Source: Alcanivorax sp. 24
GTDB taxonomy: Bacteria; Pseudomonadota; Gammaproteobacteria; Pseudomonadales; Alcanivoracaceae
Direction of reading: 5' to 3'
DNA length: 64,000 bases
Assembly (NCBI RefSeq): GCF_004360225.1
Contig: NZ_SNUA01000006.1
Location: 220,141 to 284,140 of the forward strand
The translations under genes and the position numbers were made by a program. How positions within the stretch are numbered: position 1 is the first letter of the stretch; the number at the start of each line of letters is the position of its first letter. Shown in pieces: positions 1-8,687 of the stretch. The notes beneath the pieces are model-generated. The model did not search any database. It had not been told where the DNA came from and saw only the letters and a program-made list of their open reading frames with translations.

Positions 1-1219
1 GAGCGGCTTCGCGATCGTCGGCATGGACGATCAGTTTCGCCAGCAGAGGATCGTAGTGCGGGCTGACCACGGTGCCGGTGTCGACCCAGCCGTCCAGGCG
101 CGCCGCCGCCGGGAAAGCCACTTCGGTAAGCTCGCCGGGGCTGGGCTGGAATGCCTTCAGCGGGTCTTCCGCATAAATACGAACCTCCATGGCGTGACCA
201 TTGACCTGATAGGTCCGGTCCAGCGGTGGCCGTTCCCTGCCGGCCAGCATCACCATCCAGGCCACCAGATCGACGTCGAAGATTTCTTCGGTGACGCCGT
301 GCTCCACCTGCAGGCGAGTGTTGACCTCGAGGAAATAGAACTCGTCGCGCTCGTCGTCGTACACGTACTCGACGGTGCCGGCGGAGCGGTAGTTGACCGA
401 CTCGCCAAGGCGGCGCGCGCTTTCGCGCAACTGTTCTCGGGTGGCCTCGGGCAGATTCGGAGCCGGGGTTTCCTCGACCACCTTCTGGTTGCGGCGTTGC
501 AGCGAACACTCCCGCTCCCCCAACGCCAGCACGGTGCCGTCGCCGTCACCGAAAATCTGTACTTCGATATGGCGGGCCCGGGCCACGAACCGCTCCAGGA
601 ACACGCCGCTGTCGGAGAAAAAACTTTCGCCAAGCCGGCGCACGGATTCAAACGCCGCCACCAGCTCCTCTTCGCTATTGCAGCGGGTCAGGCCGATGCC
701 GCCGCCGCCGGCGGTGCTTTTCAGCATCACCGGATAGCCGATTTCCAAGGCGGCTTGCCGGGCTTCATCCAGATCCTGCAGCAGTCCGGTACCCGGTGCC
801 AGTGGCACGCCGGCGGCTTCGGCCAGGGCGCGGGCCTCGTGTTTGAGCCCGAATTGGCGCAACTGCGTTGGCGTCGGCCCGATGAAGGCGATGCCCTCGG
901 CGTCACAGGCTTCGGCGAAGTCGGCGTTCTCGGAAAGAAAGCCGTAACCGGGAATGATGCCGTCGGCGCCGGTTTCCCGCGCTGCCTTCAGAATGGCGTC
1001 GGTACGCAGATAGCTTTCGGCGGCGGTCTGGCCGCCCAGGGCCACCGCTTCATCGGCGGCGCTGACGTGCTGACTGTTGCGGTCGGCGTCGGAGTATACC
1101 GCCACGGAGGCGATGCCCATTTGTTTCAGGGTGCGGCAGATGCGGACCGCGATTTCCCCCCGATTGGCGATGAGCACTTTTTGTAAACCGGTTGCCTGCT
1201 GCCCTGTTTCCGTGAACAT
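1..1219 (-). CDS. uca: urea (or guanidine) carboxylase, N-terminal part (cut by window edge)
   Basis: ATP- and biotin-dependent carboxylase that makes allophanate from urea; several family members prefer guanidine, so the substrate is open. Only about 406 N-terminal residues lie in the window and the gene runs off the left edge. Visible are the biotin-carboxylase start ([13 protein letters not shown], about residues 15-27), the ATP-grasp glycine loop (STAGGGGIG, about 168) and the [17 protein letters not shown] block near 300, whose HGVTEE ending is typical of urea carboxylase rather than acetyl-CoA carboxylase (HPVTE). The carboxyltransferase and biotinyl domains would lie outside. It follows allophanate hydrolase by 14 bp on the same strand, which supports the pathway call. 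The start is the ATG at 1219. Confidence 0.88.
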   Translation of the reverse strand, partial: MFTETGQQATGLQKVLIANRGEIAVRICRTLKQMGIASVAVYSDADRNSQHVSAADEAVALGGQTAAESYLRTDAILKAARETGADGIIPGYGFLSENADFAEACDAEGIAFIGPTPTQLRQFGLKHEARALAEAAGVPLAPGTGLLQDLDEARQAALEIGYPVMLKSTAGGGGIGLTRCNSEEELVAAFESVRRLGESFFSDSGVFLERFVARARHIEVQIFGDGDGTVLALGERECSLQRRNQKVVEETPAPNLPEATREQLRESARRLGESVNYRSAGTVEYVYDDERDEFYFLEVNTRLQVEHGVTEEIFDVDLVAWMVMLAGRERPPLDRTYQVNGHAMEVRIYAEDPLKAFQPSPGELTEVAFPAAARLDGWVDTGTVVSPHYDPLLAKLIVHADDREAA

Positions 1220-1233
1220 GGTTCCGCTCTCTT

Positions 1234-3015
1234 TCAGTTTGCTGTGTTTTGCTGTTGGGCGATGTAGGCCCGCCAGCTCCCCAATGCGGTGATGTCGGTG
1301 GCGTCGTCGATGGCCCAGCCTTCGCAAATGAACCCTTTCACCAGACGGCCATCGGCGGTTTCCAGTGAGCCGATCCCCAGCGGTGGCGGGATCAGCCCGA
1401 CAAAGCTGCCGAACTCGCTGACCGGCAATTGCCACAGTTCAATCTGAATGGCGGCGCCGTCATCGCTCTTGATCAGGCCGGGTTTTGGCGGTGTGGTATT
1501 GGCCAGGGCATAAAGGCGGTACCAGGGCGCGGTTTCGGTGGCTTCCAGCAAGACGCCGCCGCGCTCGGTAAGTTGGCCATTCAGCGGCATGCCACTGAGG
1601 TGGGCGCCCACCACCGCCACGGTGATGTGAGCGGCGTTGTCTTCGCTGGCTGGCGCCGGTGTGAGGTTCGGCAGATCTCTGCCCACGGCTCCGGCCCGCC
1701 AGGGCTGATGCTGTTGCCAGCGCCGCCCGAATTCGGCCAGGGCGGCGTCGTGCCAGGCCGGGCCGATCAGGGTGATACCGCAAGGCAGACCGTCCTCGCG
1801 GAAACCGCCGGGCAGGGCCAGGGCGCACTGGTCGAGCAGATTGACGAAGTTGGTCCAAACGCCGAGCTGGCTGTTGAGACGGATCGGGTCGGCATTGACC
1901 GCGTCGATGCGATAGATGCCCGGTGAGGTCGGCACCAGCAGTGCATCCACCTGGGACAGCAGCGCGTCGGCCTGGCGTTTCAGATCCGCCAGTTTGTACT
2001 GGGCGCGGAACGCATCGACCGCGCTCATGCCCTCGGCCACGCCGATGACATCGCGGATCACCGGCAGCAGCGTGTCCTGTTCTTGCATCAAGGGTTCCGC
2101 CACGGAGTAACGCTCGGCTACCCAGGGGCCTTGATAGAGGAGGGCGGCGGTGTCGTGCAGCACCTGCGGATCCAGCGGCACTAACTCGGCGATTTCGGCC
2201 ATGGCGTCGAGCTGCTGTTTCCAGGCTTGCTCCGCCTGGCTGTCGCCGAACCAGGGCAGCTGATCGGGAATGCCGAGCTTCGGCCGCGCCGGCAGGGCCT
2301 TGGGGCGCGAAGCCGGATCAGGGCGGCTGTAGCTGTCCCCGGCATCGTAGCCGCGATACAGGTCGTAAACGGTTTCCGCGTCCGCCACTGACAGGGCGAA
2401 TACACTCACGCAATCCAGAGTGCGGCAAGCCGGTACCACGCCGTGGGTGCTCATGCTGCCCTTGGTGGGTTTCAGGCCAACGGTGTTGGTAAAACCGGCG
2501 GGTATGCGGCCGGAACCGGCGGTGTCGGTGCCCAGCGCGAACGGCACCAGTCCCAGGGAAACCACCGCGGCGGAGCCGGAACTGGAGCCGCCGGTGATGT
2601 AATCCGGATTGAAGGGATTGGGCACCGCGCCGTAGGGCGAGCGCACGCCGACCAGCCCGGTGGCCAACTGATCCAGATTGGTTTTACCGACCAGAATGGC
2701 GCCGGCAGCCAACAGTGCCTGTACCACCGGGGCGGTATGGTCAGCGGTATAAGTGAAAGCGGGACAGGCGGCGGTGGTCGGCAGGCCGGCCACGTCTATG
2801 TTGTCTTTTACCGCGAAAGGAACGCCAAACAGCGGCAGGGAAGGATCGGTCAATTGCTCGGCCCGGGCCACCAGATCGGACTCGTCCAGCAGATGGATCC
2901 ACAGACTCCGTTCGCTGTCACGCAGTGTCGTGTACAGCGTTTTTATTGCTGAGACCGGCGTGTAGTCCCCGGTCTGATAGGCGTCACGCCATTGTTGCAG
3001 AGTCCAGCCAAGCAC
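1234..3015 (-). CDS. atzF: allophanate hydrolase
   Basis: Cytosolic amidase-signature enzyme that hydrolyses allophanate to ammonia and CO2, the second step of the urea amidolyase route. The 593 residues match the full-length family: an N-terminal amidase domain (about 1-430) and a C-terminal domain (about 460-590) found in dedicated allophanate hydrolases. The Ser-cisSer-Lys triad is visible as K70 (FAVKDN), the serines of GGSSSGS (143-148) and S168 (DTAGSGR). The start is a GTG at 3015, with GAGG about nine bases upstream inside a large dyad. It is the first gene of an operon with the carboxylase just downstream, so nitrogen scavenging is the likely role. Confidence 0.9.
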   Translation of the reverse strand: MLGWTLQQWRDAYQTGDYTPVSAIKTLYTTLRDSERSLWIHLLDESDLVARAEQLTDPSLPLFGVPFAVKDNIDVAGLPTTAACPAFTYTADHTAPVVQALLAAGAILVGKTNLDQLATGLVGVRSPYGAVPNPFNPDYITGGSSSGSAAVVSLGLVPFALGTDTAGSGRIPAGFTNTVGLKPTKGSMSTHGVVPACRTLDCVSVFALSVADAETVYDLYRGYDAGDSYSRPDPASRPKALPARPKLGIPDQLPWFGDSQAEQAWKQQLDAMAEIAELVPLDPQVLHDTAALLYQGPWVAERYSVAEPLMQEQDTLLPVIRDVIGVAEGMSAVDAFRAQYKLADLKRQADALLSQVDALLVPTSPGIYRIDAVNADPIRLNSQLGVWTNFVNLLDQCALALPGGFREDGLPCGITLIGPAWHDAALAEFGRRWQQHQPWRAGAVGRDLPNLTPAPASEDNAAHITVAVVGAHLSGMPLNGQLTERGGVLLEATETAPWYRLYALANTTPPKPGLIKSDDGAAIQIELWQLPVSEFGSFVGLIPPPLGIGSLETADGRLVKGFICEGWAIDDATDITALGSWRAYIAQQQNTAN

Positions 3016-3018
3016 GTT

Positions 3019-3050
3019 CGCATACCTCGTTGTATACCAATAGGTATGCG
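3019..3050 (-). promoter_or_regulatory. nested dyad operator or hairpin before atzF
   Basis: A 32-bp dyad has perfect 9-bp outer arms (CGCATACCT at 3019-3027 and AGGTATGCG at 3042-3050). An inner near-palindrome, TTGTATACCAA (3030-3040), shares almost the same centre. The TTGTATAC core resembles operators of GntR-family repressors (inference). The dyad ends only four bases before the GTG start of atzF and contains its GAGG ribosome-binding site, so it could act as a DNA operator, as an RNA hairpin masking the start, or both. No regulator gene is in view. Confidence 0.5.
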
Positions 3051-3160
3051 AGTCAGTGCAAAGGCGGTGCCAACCTGGAACAAGATGTCATGAGACCCGC
3101 TATTCAGCGGTTTCGAAGCGACCTTCCAAGACAGACAGCGGATCAGGGCTGGCTGTGTGT

Positions 3161-3194
3161 GCCCCGTTCCAGGGCATAAGCCCAAGAACGGGGC
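3161..3194 (-). terminator. hairpin downstream of the GDPD gene
   Basis: Nine-base perfect arms (GCCCCGTTC at 3161-3169 and GAACGGGGC at 3186-3194) separated by 16 bases, lying 33 bp after the stop of the phosphodiesterase gene. There is no T tract on either side, so this may be an mRNA-stabilising or weak terminator hairpin rather than a classic intrinsic terminator. Confidence 0.35.
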
Positions 3195-3226
3195 GCCGGA
3201 TTGCCTGGGGATATTCAGATACGCCG

Positions 3227-5641
3227 TTAATGAACGCTGACTGAAACCGGTGAGGAGTAGATACGGTATTCGCGGCCATCGCCCAGGCTTTCGACATGGC
3301 CCACCAGTACCGTGGCATGGCCGGTACCGTTGAAAACCACCTGGCCGTTGGCGCTGGTGTAGTCGATGGTGCTGTCGACCACCAGTATCTGGTCGCTCTG
3401 GGCCGCTTGCTGACGGCCATCCTGCAGCGTCAGGGTTATCGGCGCGCTGGCGGTTTCTCCGGCGTTGACGATGATCCGCGTATTGTCGCTGGCGACGTTC
3501 ACCGGATAGGCGCTGAACCATTGCGCGTAGTCGGTGGTCAGGCCGTGAGTGCCGGCGGCGTAGAACGTTTCGGCGATGGTCTGATCACGGAATGTCCAGG
3601 GCCAGAAGGTGGTGCCGCGATGTTTGGCGGCTTCCATCAATGTATTGTTCAGACCACCGTAGGAAGGGTTGAAGGTGGAAGACAGGGTCTGCGTGGCGGA
3701 CAGTATCCGGCGCAGCGATTTACGCAGATCGCTGTCGGCGCCGAGACTGTTGAGATAGCCGACGGTGACTTCCGGCATGATCTCACGCATTCGTAGCAGT
3801 TGGCTGTCGGAGAAGGAGATCACCACGACCTGGTCGGCCACCCCATATTCATCGATGGCGGTCTTCAGATGGTCGACGATTTCCGGTTTGCCGCTTTTGA
3901 TCTCGACGAAGTGCATCACGGGCTTGCCCTTGAACGCTTCGAAGAACTCGTTCAGGGTCGGGACTTTCAAGCCGGTCAGGGAATCGTGCTCGATATTGAG
4001 TGCCTTGAGCTGTTCCAGCGTCATATCCTCGACGTTTCCGGTGCCGTCGGTGGTCCGGTCCACGGTGCCATCGTGCATGATCACCACATGATTGTCGGCG
4101 GTCAGATAGATGTCGTTCTCGATCGCGTCGGCCCCCAGTTCCCAGGCGTGTTGCGCGCCTTCGAGAGTGTTTTCCGGGTACAGGGAAGGAACGCCCCGGT
4201 GGCCAACCACCAGCGGTTTGCGTAGCAGCGTGTGTTCCGGGAAGCGACCCAGCAGGTCAACGTAGAGCGCGGTATCGGCGCTGACGATACCGTTGACTCC
4301 GGTGGTGAGCAGTTCCGCCGCCCGGGTGGCGGAGGTATTGGTGGAACCGGCCCAGACCGTGATCAGCATCCGTTGCAGGTACGCCACGTTGTCAGCGGTG
4401 ATCAGGTTGCTCGGCAGCAACGCGATCTTGGCGCCGGCACGGTTGGTGGCGTGAACCACGCCAAGCAGGTCCTGACGTGTATTGCCGAGGGAGGCGCCAC
4501 TGAGATCCAGCGCGGCTCGCACCATTGGCATGGCTTCGCGGGCGGCGGCCAGCAGTTCGGCGTCGTCGGACAACACTGTCAGATCCATCAGGTTGCGCTC
4601 ACTGACCAGCGTGCTCAGAGCGTTGATTGTGTCCGCCTCGCGAATGCGCAGGGTGGGAATGGCCGTGACCGTGTCCTGGCCCAGATAATCCGCCAGTGTG
4701 GTGATGACCTGATCGCTGTCATCAAGCAGGTTCAGGTTTTTATCCAGGGTGAACAGTACATTGCTGGCCTGTAGTCCGGACAGGTCGGTGTCCGCGTCGG
4801 CGGTTCGCACCAGTGTTGGCGCCATGGCGACGCCGGTTTCCGGCTCGTTGACGGTGAAGACGGTGGGCAGGTTCGGCAGGGCCTCGAGCTGCTCGGTGAC
4901 GGTGATCCGGTCCACCCGGAACAGGGTGCCCGCGGCTTGCAGGGCAAGACCGCCCTGGCTGTACTGGCTGTCCAGCTCGCCGTTTTCCAATAGTTCGCCG
5001 TTGATGAACTGCTGTACCCGCCCACCCTGAACGATGATGGTGGCGTTGTAGCTTTTTTCGGCGTCGATGGCCTCGGAATAAGGCCCCTTTTCAAGGATGG
5101 TCCAGCCACCCGAGCGAAATGCCAGCTCGGTACCGTTGCTGGCGGTGGCGTCCTGGCGAATCGCCATCTGGTAGTAGGGTTCCAGGGATTGCCCGGCACG
5201 GTAAATGAACCCGACCCAGCGCGAAGCGGTATTGGCGCTGGCGATGGTGAACTCCGCATCGATGCGGTAGTCGCCGGTGACCCCCAGTTCCGCGGGCAGG
5301 GTGACGGCGGTGGCGGTGTAATTGTCGCCCCGGCCGTCGACGAACAAACTGCCATCCTGTACATAGACGGCGTTCTCGACGCCATTATATTGCGCCCACC
5401 CCTCCGGGAGAGTGTCCCCTTCGAAGGTCTCGTCCAGCAGTACCCGGGGTTCCGGTTCAGGCTCGCCCGGTTCTCCAGGCTCTTCCGGTTCTCCGGGTTC
5501 TCCCGGCTCGCCAGGGTTACCGGGTTCGGTGGGTGGGGTTTCAGGATCCGGGGCCGGATCGTCGTGGTTGCTGGAGGAGTTACAAGCCGCGATAAATAAA
5601 GAAAGACACAGTAGCGTCAGACGCCAAATCCGTTGTGACAT
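3227..5641 (-). CDS. lipoprotein glycerophosphodiester phosphodiesterase with N-terminal lectin-like domain
   Basis: Predicted exported enzyme that hydrolyses glycerophosphodiesters to glycerol-3-phosphate and an alcohol. Layout of the 804 residues: a signal peptide with lipobox ending at Cys (LFIAAC, Cys20), a Pro/Glu/Gly linker (about 30-65) of short PGEP-type repeats, a beta-rich domain resembling LamG/DUF1080 folds (about 68-250), an intermediate region, then the GDPD domain (about 475-715). That domain carries the HRG...PENT motif near 481, the acidic E.D..LT.D segment and HDGTVDRTTDGTG. A short C-terminal beta region follows. Most GDPDs are 250-350 residues, so this is an unusually long, surface-type version. 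It stands alone, between atzF and ribH. It may belong functionally with the phosphatase island at 33.7-43.4 kb; a PhoB half-site upstream is weak. Confidence 0.85.
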   Translation of the reverse strand: MSQRIWRLTLLCLSLFIAACNSSSNHDDPAPDPETPPTEPGNPGEPGEPGEPEEPGEPGEPEPEPRVLLDETFEGDTLPEGWAQYNGVENAVYVQDGSLFVDGRGDNYTATAVTLPAELGVTGDYRIDAEFTIASANTASRWVGFIYRAGQSLEPYYQMAIRQDATASNGTELAFRSGGWTILEKGPYSEAIDAEKSYNATIIVQGGRVQQFINGELLENGELDSQYSQGGLALQAAGTLFRVDRITVTEQLEALPNLPTVFTVNEPETGVAMAPTLVRTADADTDLSGLQASNVLFTLDKNLNLLDDSDQVITTLADYLGQDTVTAIPTLRIREADTINALSTLVSERNLMDLTVLSDDAELLAAAREAMPMVRAALDLSGASLGNTRQDLLGVVHATNRAGAKIALLPSNLITADNVAYLQRMLITVWAGSTNTSATRAAELLTTGVNGIVSADTALYVDLLGRFPEHTLLRKPLVVGHRGVPSLYPENTLEGAQHAWELGADAIENDIYLTADNHVVIMHDGTVDRTTDGTGNVEDMTLEQLKALNIEHDSLTGLKVPTLNEFFEAFKGKPVMHFVEIKSGKPEIVDHLKTAIDEYGVADQVVVISFSDSQLLRMREIMPEVTVGYLNSLGADSDLRKSLRRILSATQTLSSTFNPSYGGLNNTLMEAAKHRGTTFWPWTFRDQTIAETFYAAGTHGLTTDYAQWFSAYPVNVASDNTRIIVNAGETASAPITLTLQDGRQQAAQSDQILVVDSTIDYTSANGQVVFNGTGHATVLVGHVESLGDGREYRIYSSPVSVSVH

Positions 5642-5790
5642 GGTTGGGTTCCCTTGATGAGAAGAAGCCCAGCGAGTCTAGGTTCGTCAAATGACAACCG
5701 GCTTGCAGTTTGGTGAAACGGATTATGACGATGGCGTGCCGTTATCAGCCGGCCCGCGGCGTCACCGCGAAGCCGGCCATGACACTGGTT

Positions 5791-6282
5791 TTACAGGAAG
5801 GATTTTGCGTCGGAGGTGCGTCGCATGGCGCCGTCGGCGGCGTTCGCCAGCTCCCGTCCCTTGGTGACGAAGTGCCGGAAAAAATAATCATGGTGCTCGG
5901 TATGTTCATGGAAATGGTGGGGGGTGAGCACGGCGGTGAGAACCGGCACTTCGGCTTCCAACTGCACTTGCATCAGGCCGTTGATGACCGCCGTGGCGAC
6001 GAAGTCGTGGCGATAGATGCCGCCATCCACCACCAGGCCGCTGCAGGCGATCGCCGCGTAACGGCCGGATTTGGCCAGCAGTTTGGCTTGCAGGGGGATT
6101 TCGTAGGCGCCGGGGACCGCGATCACGTCGATCTGATCGGCGCCGTAGCCGAGGCGGGCGAGTTCTTCGCGGAACCCGGTCAGGCACTGAAGCACGATGT
6201 CCTGATGCCAGCTGGCATGGATAAAGGCCAGGCGCTGTTGTTCGGGATGGTAAGGCTGGGTGGAACTCTGGGTCTGATTCAT
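5791..6282 (-). CDS. ribH: 6,7-dimethyl-8-ribityllumazine synthase, type II
   Basis: Condenses 5-amino-6-ribitylaminouracil with dihydroxybutanone phosphate in riboflavin synthesis. The 163 residues show PGAYEIPL (about 55-62), SGLVVDGGIYRHDFV (about 80-94) and TPHHFHEH (about 118-125). The VVDGGIYRHDF and HHFHEH blocks are typical of the RibH2/type-II decameric enzymes known from Brucella and rhizobia, rather than the common icosahedral RibH encoded with ribBA/nusB. The start ATG follows AGGAAAC. The gene stands alone behind an FMN riboswitch, so it is expected to be expressed when flavin is scarce. A second, constitutive ribH may exist elsewhere in the genome (inference). Confidence 0.92.
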   Translation of the reverse strand: MNQTQSSTQPYHPEQQRLAFIHASWHQDIVLQCLTGFREELARLGYGADQIDVIAVPGAYEIPLQAKLLAKSGRYAAIACSGLVVDGGIYRHDFVATAVINGLMQVQLEAEVPVLTAVLTPHHFHEHTEHHDYFFRHFVTKGRELANAADGAMRRTSDAKSFL

Positions 6283-6385
6283 GCCGTGTTTCCTGAGTGG
6301 CGTTGAGATGAATCAGGGCGAACGTGGGCCGGTGCCGGCGTGGAGGCGACGCACGGGCGTGCCGCCACGGAGGCAGGGAGCCATC

Positions 6386-6570
6386 GCGTTCTCTCTTATC
6401 CGGACTATCACCGTCGGCTCTGGAATCACACCAGATCTGCTGACCCCGTGGCCGTGAGGAAGGCCGGATCACCAACGCTGAGTATGGCGATGGCCTGTGG
6501 CCGCGGGCGCTCGCGGGCTTGGGAGAGGCTCCCTCACCGCCGGTGGGGACTTTCACCCCGCCCCGAGAAC
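6386..6570 (-). promoter_or_regulatory. FMN riboswitch (RFN element)
   Basis: Read on the minus strand, the conserved RFN segments appear in order: GGGGCGGGGTGAAAGTCCCC, ACCGGCGGT, AGCCCGCGAGCG, then AGATCTGGTGTGATTCCAG, AGCCGACGGT and TAGTCCGGATAAGAGAGAAC. All six paired regions around the central junction can be traced. It precedes ribH by about 100 bp. The expression platform between 6283 and 6385 is GC-rich, and I cannot tell from sequence alone whether it works by termination or by start-site sequestration. Confidence 0.96.
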
Positions 6571-6854
6571 GATCCGGCGGCTGGGCCGCCGGGCCAAGCA
6601 ATATAGAAAGTCTGTTGCCCTGAGTCAAAAGCGGATTTGCAACCAAATCGTCATGCGGTTGTCGATAACCGGGATGCCTGCTGGCCGAGCGGCCTCCAAC
6701 CCGGTGTTTCCGGCGCTTGGGCCTGACGTCGGGATCGGGTATGGTGGCGCCCTTGTTCGCGCCCTGGCCGGGTCACGGCCGCTTGGTCCTGAACCCTTGT
6801 TCATGAATATAGAAGCAGACCGACCGGCAAGGTCGGTCCCGGATCACGGTTGTC
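6571..6854. other. intergenic region between the riboswitch and the M23 peptidase gene
   Basis: About 284 bases between divergent transcription units (ribH leader leftward, peptidase rightward). It should hold both promoters, but I see no convincing sigma-70 pair. A short dyad, GACCGACCGGCAAGGTCGGTC, lies at about 6817-6837, just before the peptidase start. No conserved small gene or RNA was recognised. Confidence 0.4.
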
Positions 6855-8165
6855 ATGACGGAATCCACCGCCACAACACGGACCTCAAGACCGCCCCTGC
6901 TGCGCGCTTTGGTGCCCGCTCTGGCGGCCGCCATCGCGCTTGCCTCCTGGTGGTGGGCGCCCTCCGGTGACGCTGCCTTGATGACCGACCGGGCTCTGTT
7001 GGGCCTGATCGAGGACTCCGACCTGTACGCCGTCGATGTGGACCCCGCCCCCACGGTCTGGGAGCACTACACCATCGCCCAGGGGGACTCCCTGGCCAAC
7101 CTCTGGACCAATCAGTGGCAGCTGCCGGAAGCCGCCCTGTACACCTTGCTCAATGACCCCAAAAGCGCGGACATTCTGCGGCAGGTCAGTCCTGGCCAGC
7201 ACCTGGAGTGGCGCGCCGATGGCGAGGGCCGCTTGCTGGCGCTGAGGTTGTGGACGGATCCGTCCAGGGGTTGGGAATGGAATCTGCACAATGGCCAGAT
7301 GCACCGGAGCGCGCTGACCTATGAGCGGAATCTGCATCAAGTGGCGGTGCGTGGTGAGATTCGTTCCTCCCTGTCCGCCGCGCTGGCGGAGGTGCCTTCC
7401 CTGGGCGGTCGTGCCCAGGCCATTGCCGCGGAGATGGGGGAATTACTGCCTTTGGCAAGCAAGGCCCGCAAGGGCGACCGCTTCTCTCTGTTAGTGGATC
7501 TGGAGTATATCGACGATGCCGAAGGGGCCTATTCGGCCCGGTTGGCGGGTTTTGATTACGAGGGGGAACTGATCTCGGTGCGGGCCGCCCGCTTCGATGA
7601 TGACCGCTTTTATACGCCGGAAGGCAAGAGCCTGCTGCCGGGCTTTCGTCGTACTCCCTTCAACAGCGAATACCGCATCAGTTCGCCGTTCAATCTGCAT
7701 CGTCATCACCCCATCACCGGACGGGTGACCCCTCACCTGGGTACGGATTTCGCCATGCCGGTGGGGACCCGGGTGTTGGCGCCGGCCAAGGGCGTGGTGC
7801 GCACGGTCTCCTACCATCCGTTGGCGGGGCGTTTCGTGGTGATCGACCACGGCCAGGGTTACCAGACCCGCTACTTGCATCTGCAAAAGGCGCAAGTGCG
7901 GCCCGGGCAGGAGGTGACGCAGGGTGATGTCATCGCGCTGAGTGGCAATACCGGCCGCAGCACCGGTTCCCATCTACACTACGAACTGCGCCTCAATGGC
8001 CGACCGCTGAACCCGATGACCGCCTCGCTGCCGTCCCGCGAACGGCTGCAAGCGGACGAATTGCGCCGCTTCCAGCACCAGTACGCCGCCTATTTTGATC
8101 TTACCGAGCAGGAAAACGGCACCGCCGTGGCTCGCAACGACAACGGCCGCGATAACGCCGGCTGA
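6855..8165 (+). CDS. M23 family murein DD-endopeptidase (MepM-like)
   Basis: Envelope zinc peptidase predicted to cleave peptidoglycan cross-links. The 436 residues comprise an N-terminal membrane anchor (about 17-36), an OapA/LysM-like domain (YTIAQGDSLANLW, about 75-140), a linker domain and a C-terminal LytM domain. Zinc and catalytic motifs are visible: HLGTDFAMPVGTRV (H...D, about 296-309), RYLHL (about 337) and HLHYEL (about 374-379). All metal ligands are present, so this is an active enzyme and not a degenerate NlpD/EnvC-type activator. The start ATG at 6855 follows a short leader. An intrinsic terminator follows at 8207. Confidence 0.88.
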   Translation: MTESTATTRTSRPPLLRALVPALAAAIALASWWWAPSGDAALMTDRALLGLIEDSDLYAVDVDPAPTVWEHYTIAQGDSLANLWTNQWQLPEAALYTLLNDPKSADILRQVSPGQHLEWRADGEGRLLALRLWTDPSRGWEWNLHNGQMHRSALTYERNLHQVAVRGEIRSSLSAALAEVPSLGGRAQAIAAEMGELLPLASKARKGDRFSLLVDLEYIDDAEGAYSARLAGFDYEGELISVRAARFDDDRFYTPEGKSLLPGFRRTPFNSEYRISSPFNLHRHHPITGRVTPHLGTDFAMPVGTRVLAPAKGVVRTVSYHPLAGRFVVIDHGQGYQTRYLHLQKAQVRPGQEVTQGDVIALSGNTGRSTGSHLHYELRLNGRPLNPMTASLPSRERLQADELRRFQHQYAAYFDLTEQENGTAVARNDNGRDNAG

Positions 8166-8206
8166 TTTCTCCTGGAGCGAAACTTCCCGCTAAACCGCGA
8201 TGAACC

Positions 8207-8241
8207 AAAAAAAGCCCCGCTCTTGCGAGCGAGGCTTTTTT
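8207..8241. terminator. bidirectional intrinsic terminator
   Basis: Hairpin AAGCC(C)CGCTC-TTGC-GAGCGAGGCTT flanked by seven A residues on the left and six T residues on the right. It serves the rightward peptidase gene and the leftward tRNA-Phe, which converge on it. Confidence 0.9.
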
Positions 8242-8244
8242 GTA

Positions 8245-8320
8245 TGGTGCCCGGAGGCGGAATCGAACCACCGACACGGGGATTTTCAATCCCCTGCTCT
8301 ACCGACTGAGCTATCCGGGC
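8245..8320 (-). tRNA. tRNA-Phe (GAA)
   Basis: A 76-nt cloverleaf on the minus strand with acceptor stem GCCCGGA/TCCGGGC, D-arm TAGCTCAGTCGGTAGAGCA, anticodon stem-loop GGGGATTGAAAATCCCC with anticodon GAA, a T-arm containing GGTTCGATTCC, and an encoded CCA. It sits beside yggX as in Pseudomonas. Confidence 0.97.
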
Positions 8321-8332
8321 GTCAGGGCGCGT

Positions 8333-8361
8333 ATTAAAGCGACTCCGTTGGGCGTCGTCAA
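8333..8361 (-). promoter_or_regulatory. sigma-70 promoter of tRNA-Phe
   Basis: On the minus strand TTGACG (-35, 8356-8361) and TTTAAT (-10, 8333-8338) are separated by 17 bp. A GC-rich discriminator (ACGCGCCC) then leads to the tRNA 5' end, the arrangement usual for stringently controlled stable-RNA promoters. Confidence 0.75.
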
Positions 8362-8371
8362 GTGCGGTTAT

Positions 8372-8656
8372 TTATTGGTCATTTTCTTCCGAAGGCGGGG
8401 TGTAGCCTTCCGCTTGTTCCACGTTTTCGTTGTTGAAAAAACGATCACGTTGTTCGTCGAGGAAGGCGCGCGCCTTGGGGTCCATCACGTTGAGATGTTT
8501 CTCGTTGATCAGCAAGGTCTGATGTTGCAGCCATTCCTGCCAGGCCTTGCGTGACACATGGTCGTAAATGTCCTGGCCCTTGGCGCCAGGAAAGGGAGGC
8601 CGGTCCAGGCCTTCCAGACGTTCCTGATATTTACGACAGAATACGGTGCGGGTCAT
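8372..8656 (-). CDS. yggX: Fe(2+)-trafficking protein YggX
   Basis: Small cytosolic protein linked to protection of Fe-S clusters from oxidants and to iron trafficking. The 94 residues begin [11 protein letters not shown] with the conserved Cys7 and contain [11 protein letters not shown] (about 14-24) and the usual MDPKAR...LDEQRDRFF tail. I chose the ATG at 8656, with GAGGA just upstream, over a longer reading that would add 23 unconserved residues. It lies 31 bp after mutY, the same pairing as in E. coli and Pseudomonas, where an oxidative-damage repair glycosylase and this protein are co-transcribed. Confidence 0.93.
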   Translation of the reverse strand: MTRTVFCRKYQERLEGLDRPPFPGAKGQDIYDHVSRKAWQEWLQHQTLLINEKHLNVMDPKARAFLDEQRDRFFNNENVEQAEGYTPPSEENDQ

Positions 8657-8687
8657 GGCATCCTCGAGATGGTTCAGGGTTTTCAGG

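Noticed and set aside
3051..3226. Possible guanidine-I (ykkC) riboswitch upstream of the carboxylase operon
   Set aside because: Such riboswitches often precede these operons, but I could not find the paired elements or conserved ACGR/GG motifs; only the dyad at 3019-3050 is supported.
5691..5697. Pho-box half-site TTGTCAT (minus strand) upstream of the GDPD gene
   Set aside because: One unit only; the partner unit at the correct spacing matches 3 of 7 positions, no better than chance.
6340..6646. Open frames through the ribH leader on both strands
   Set aside because: They overlap all conserved segments of the FMN riboswitch and have no protein family features.
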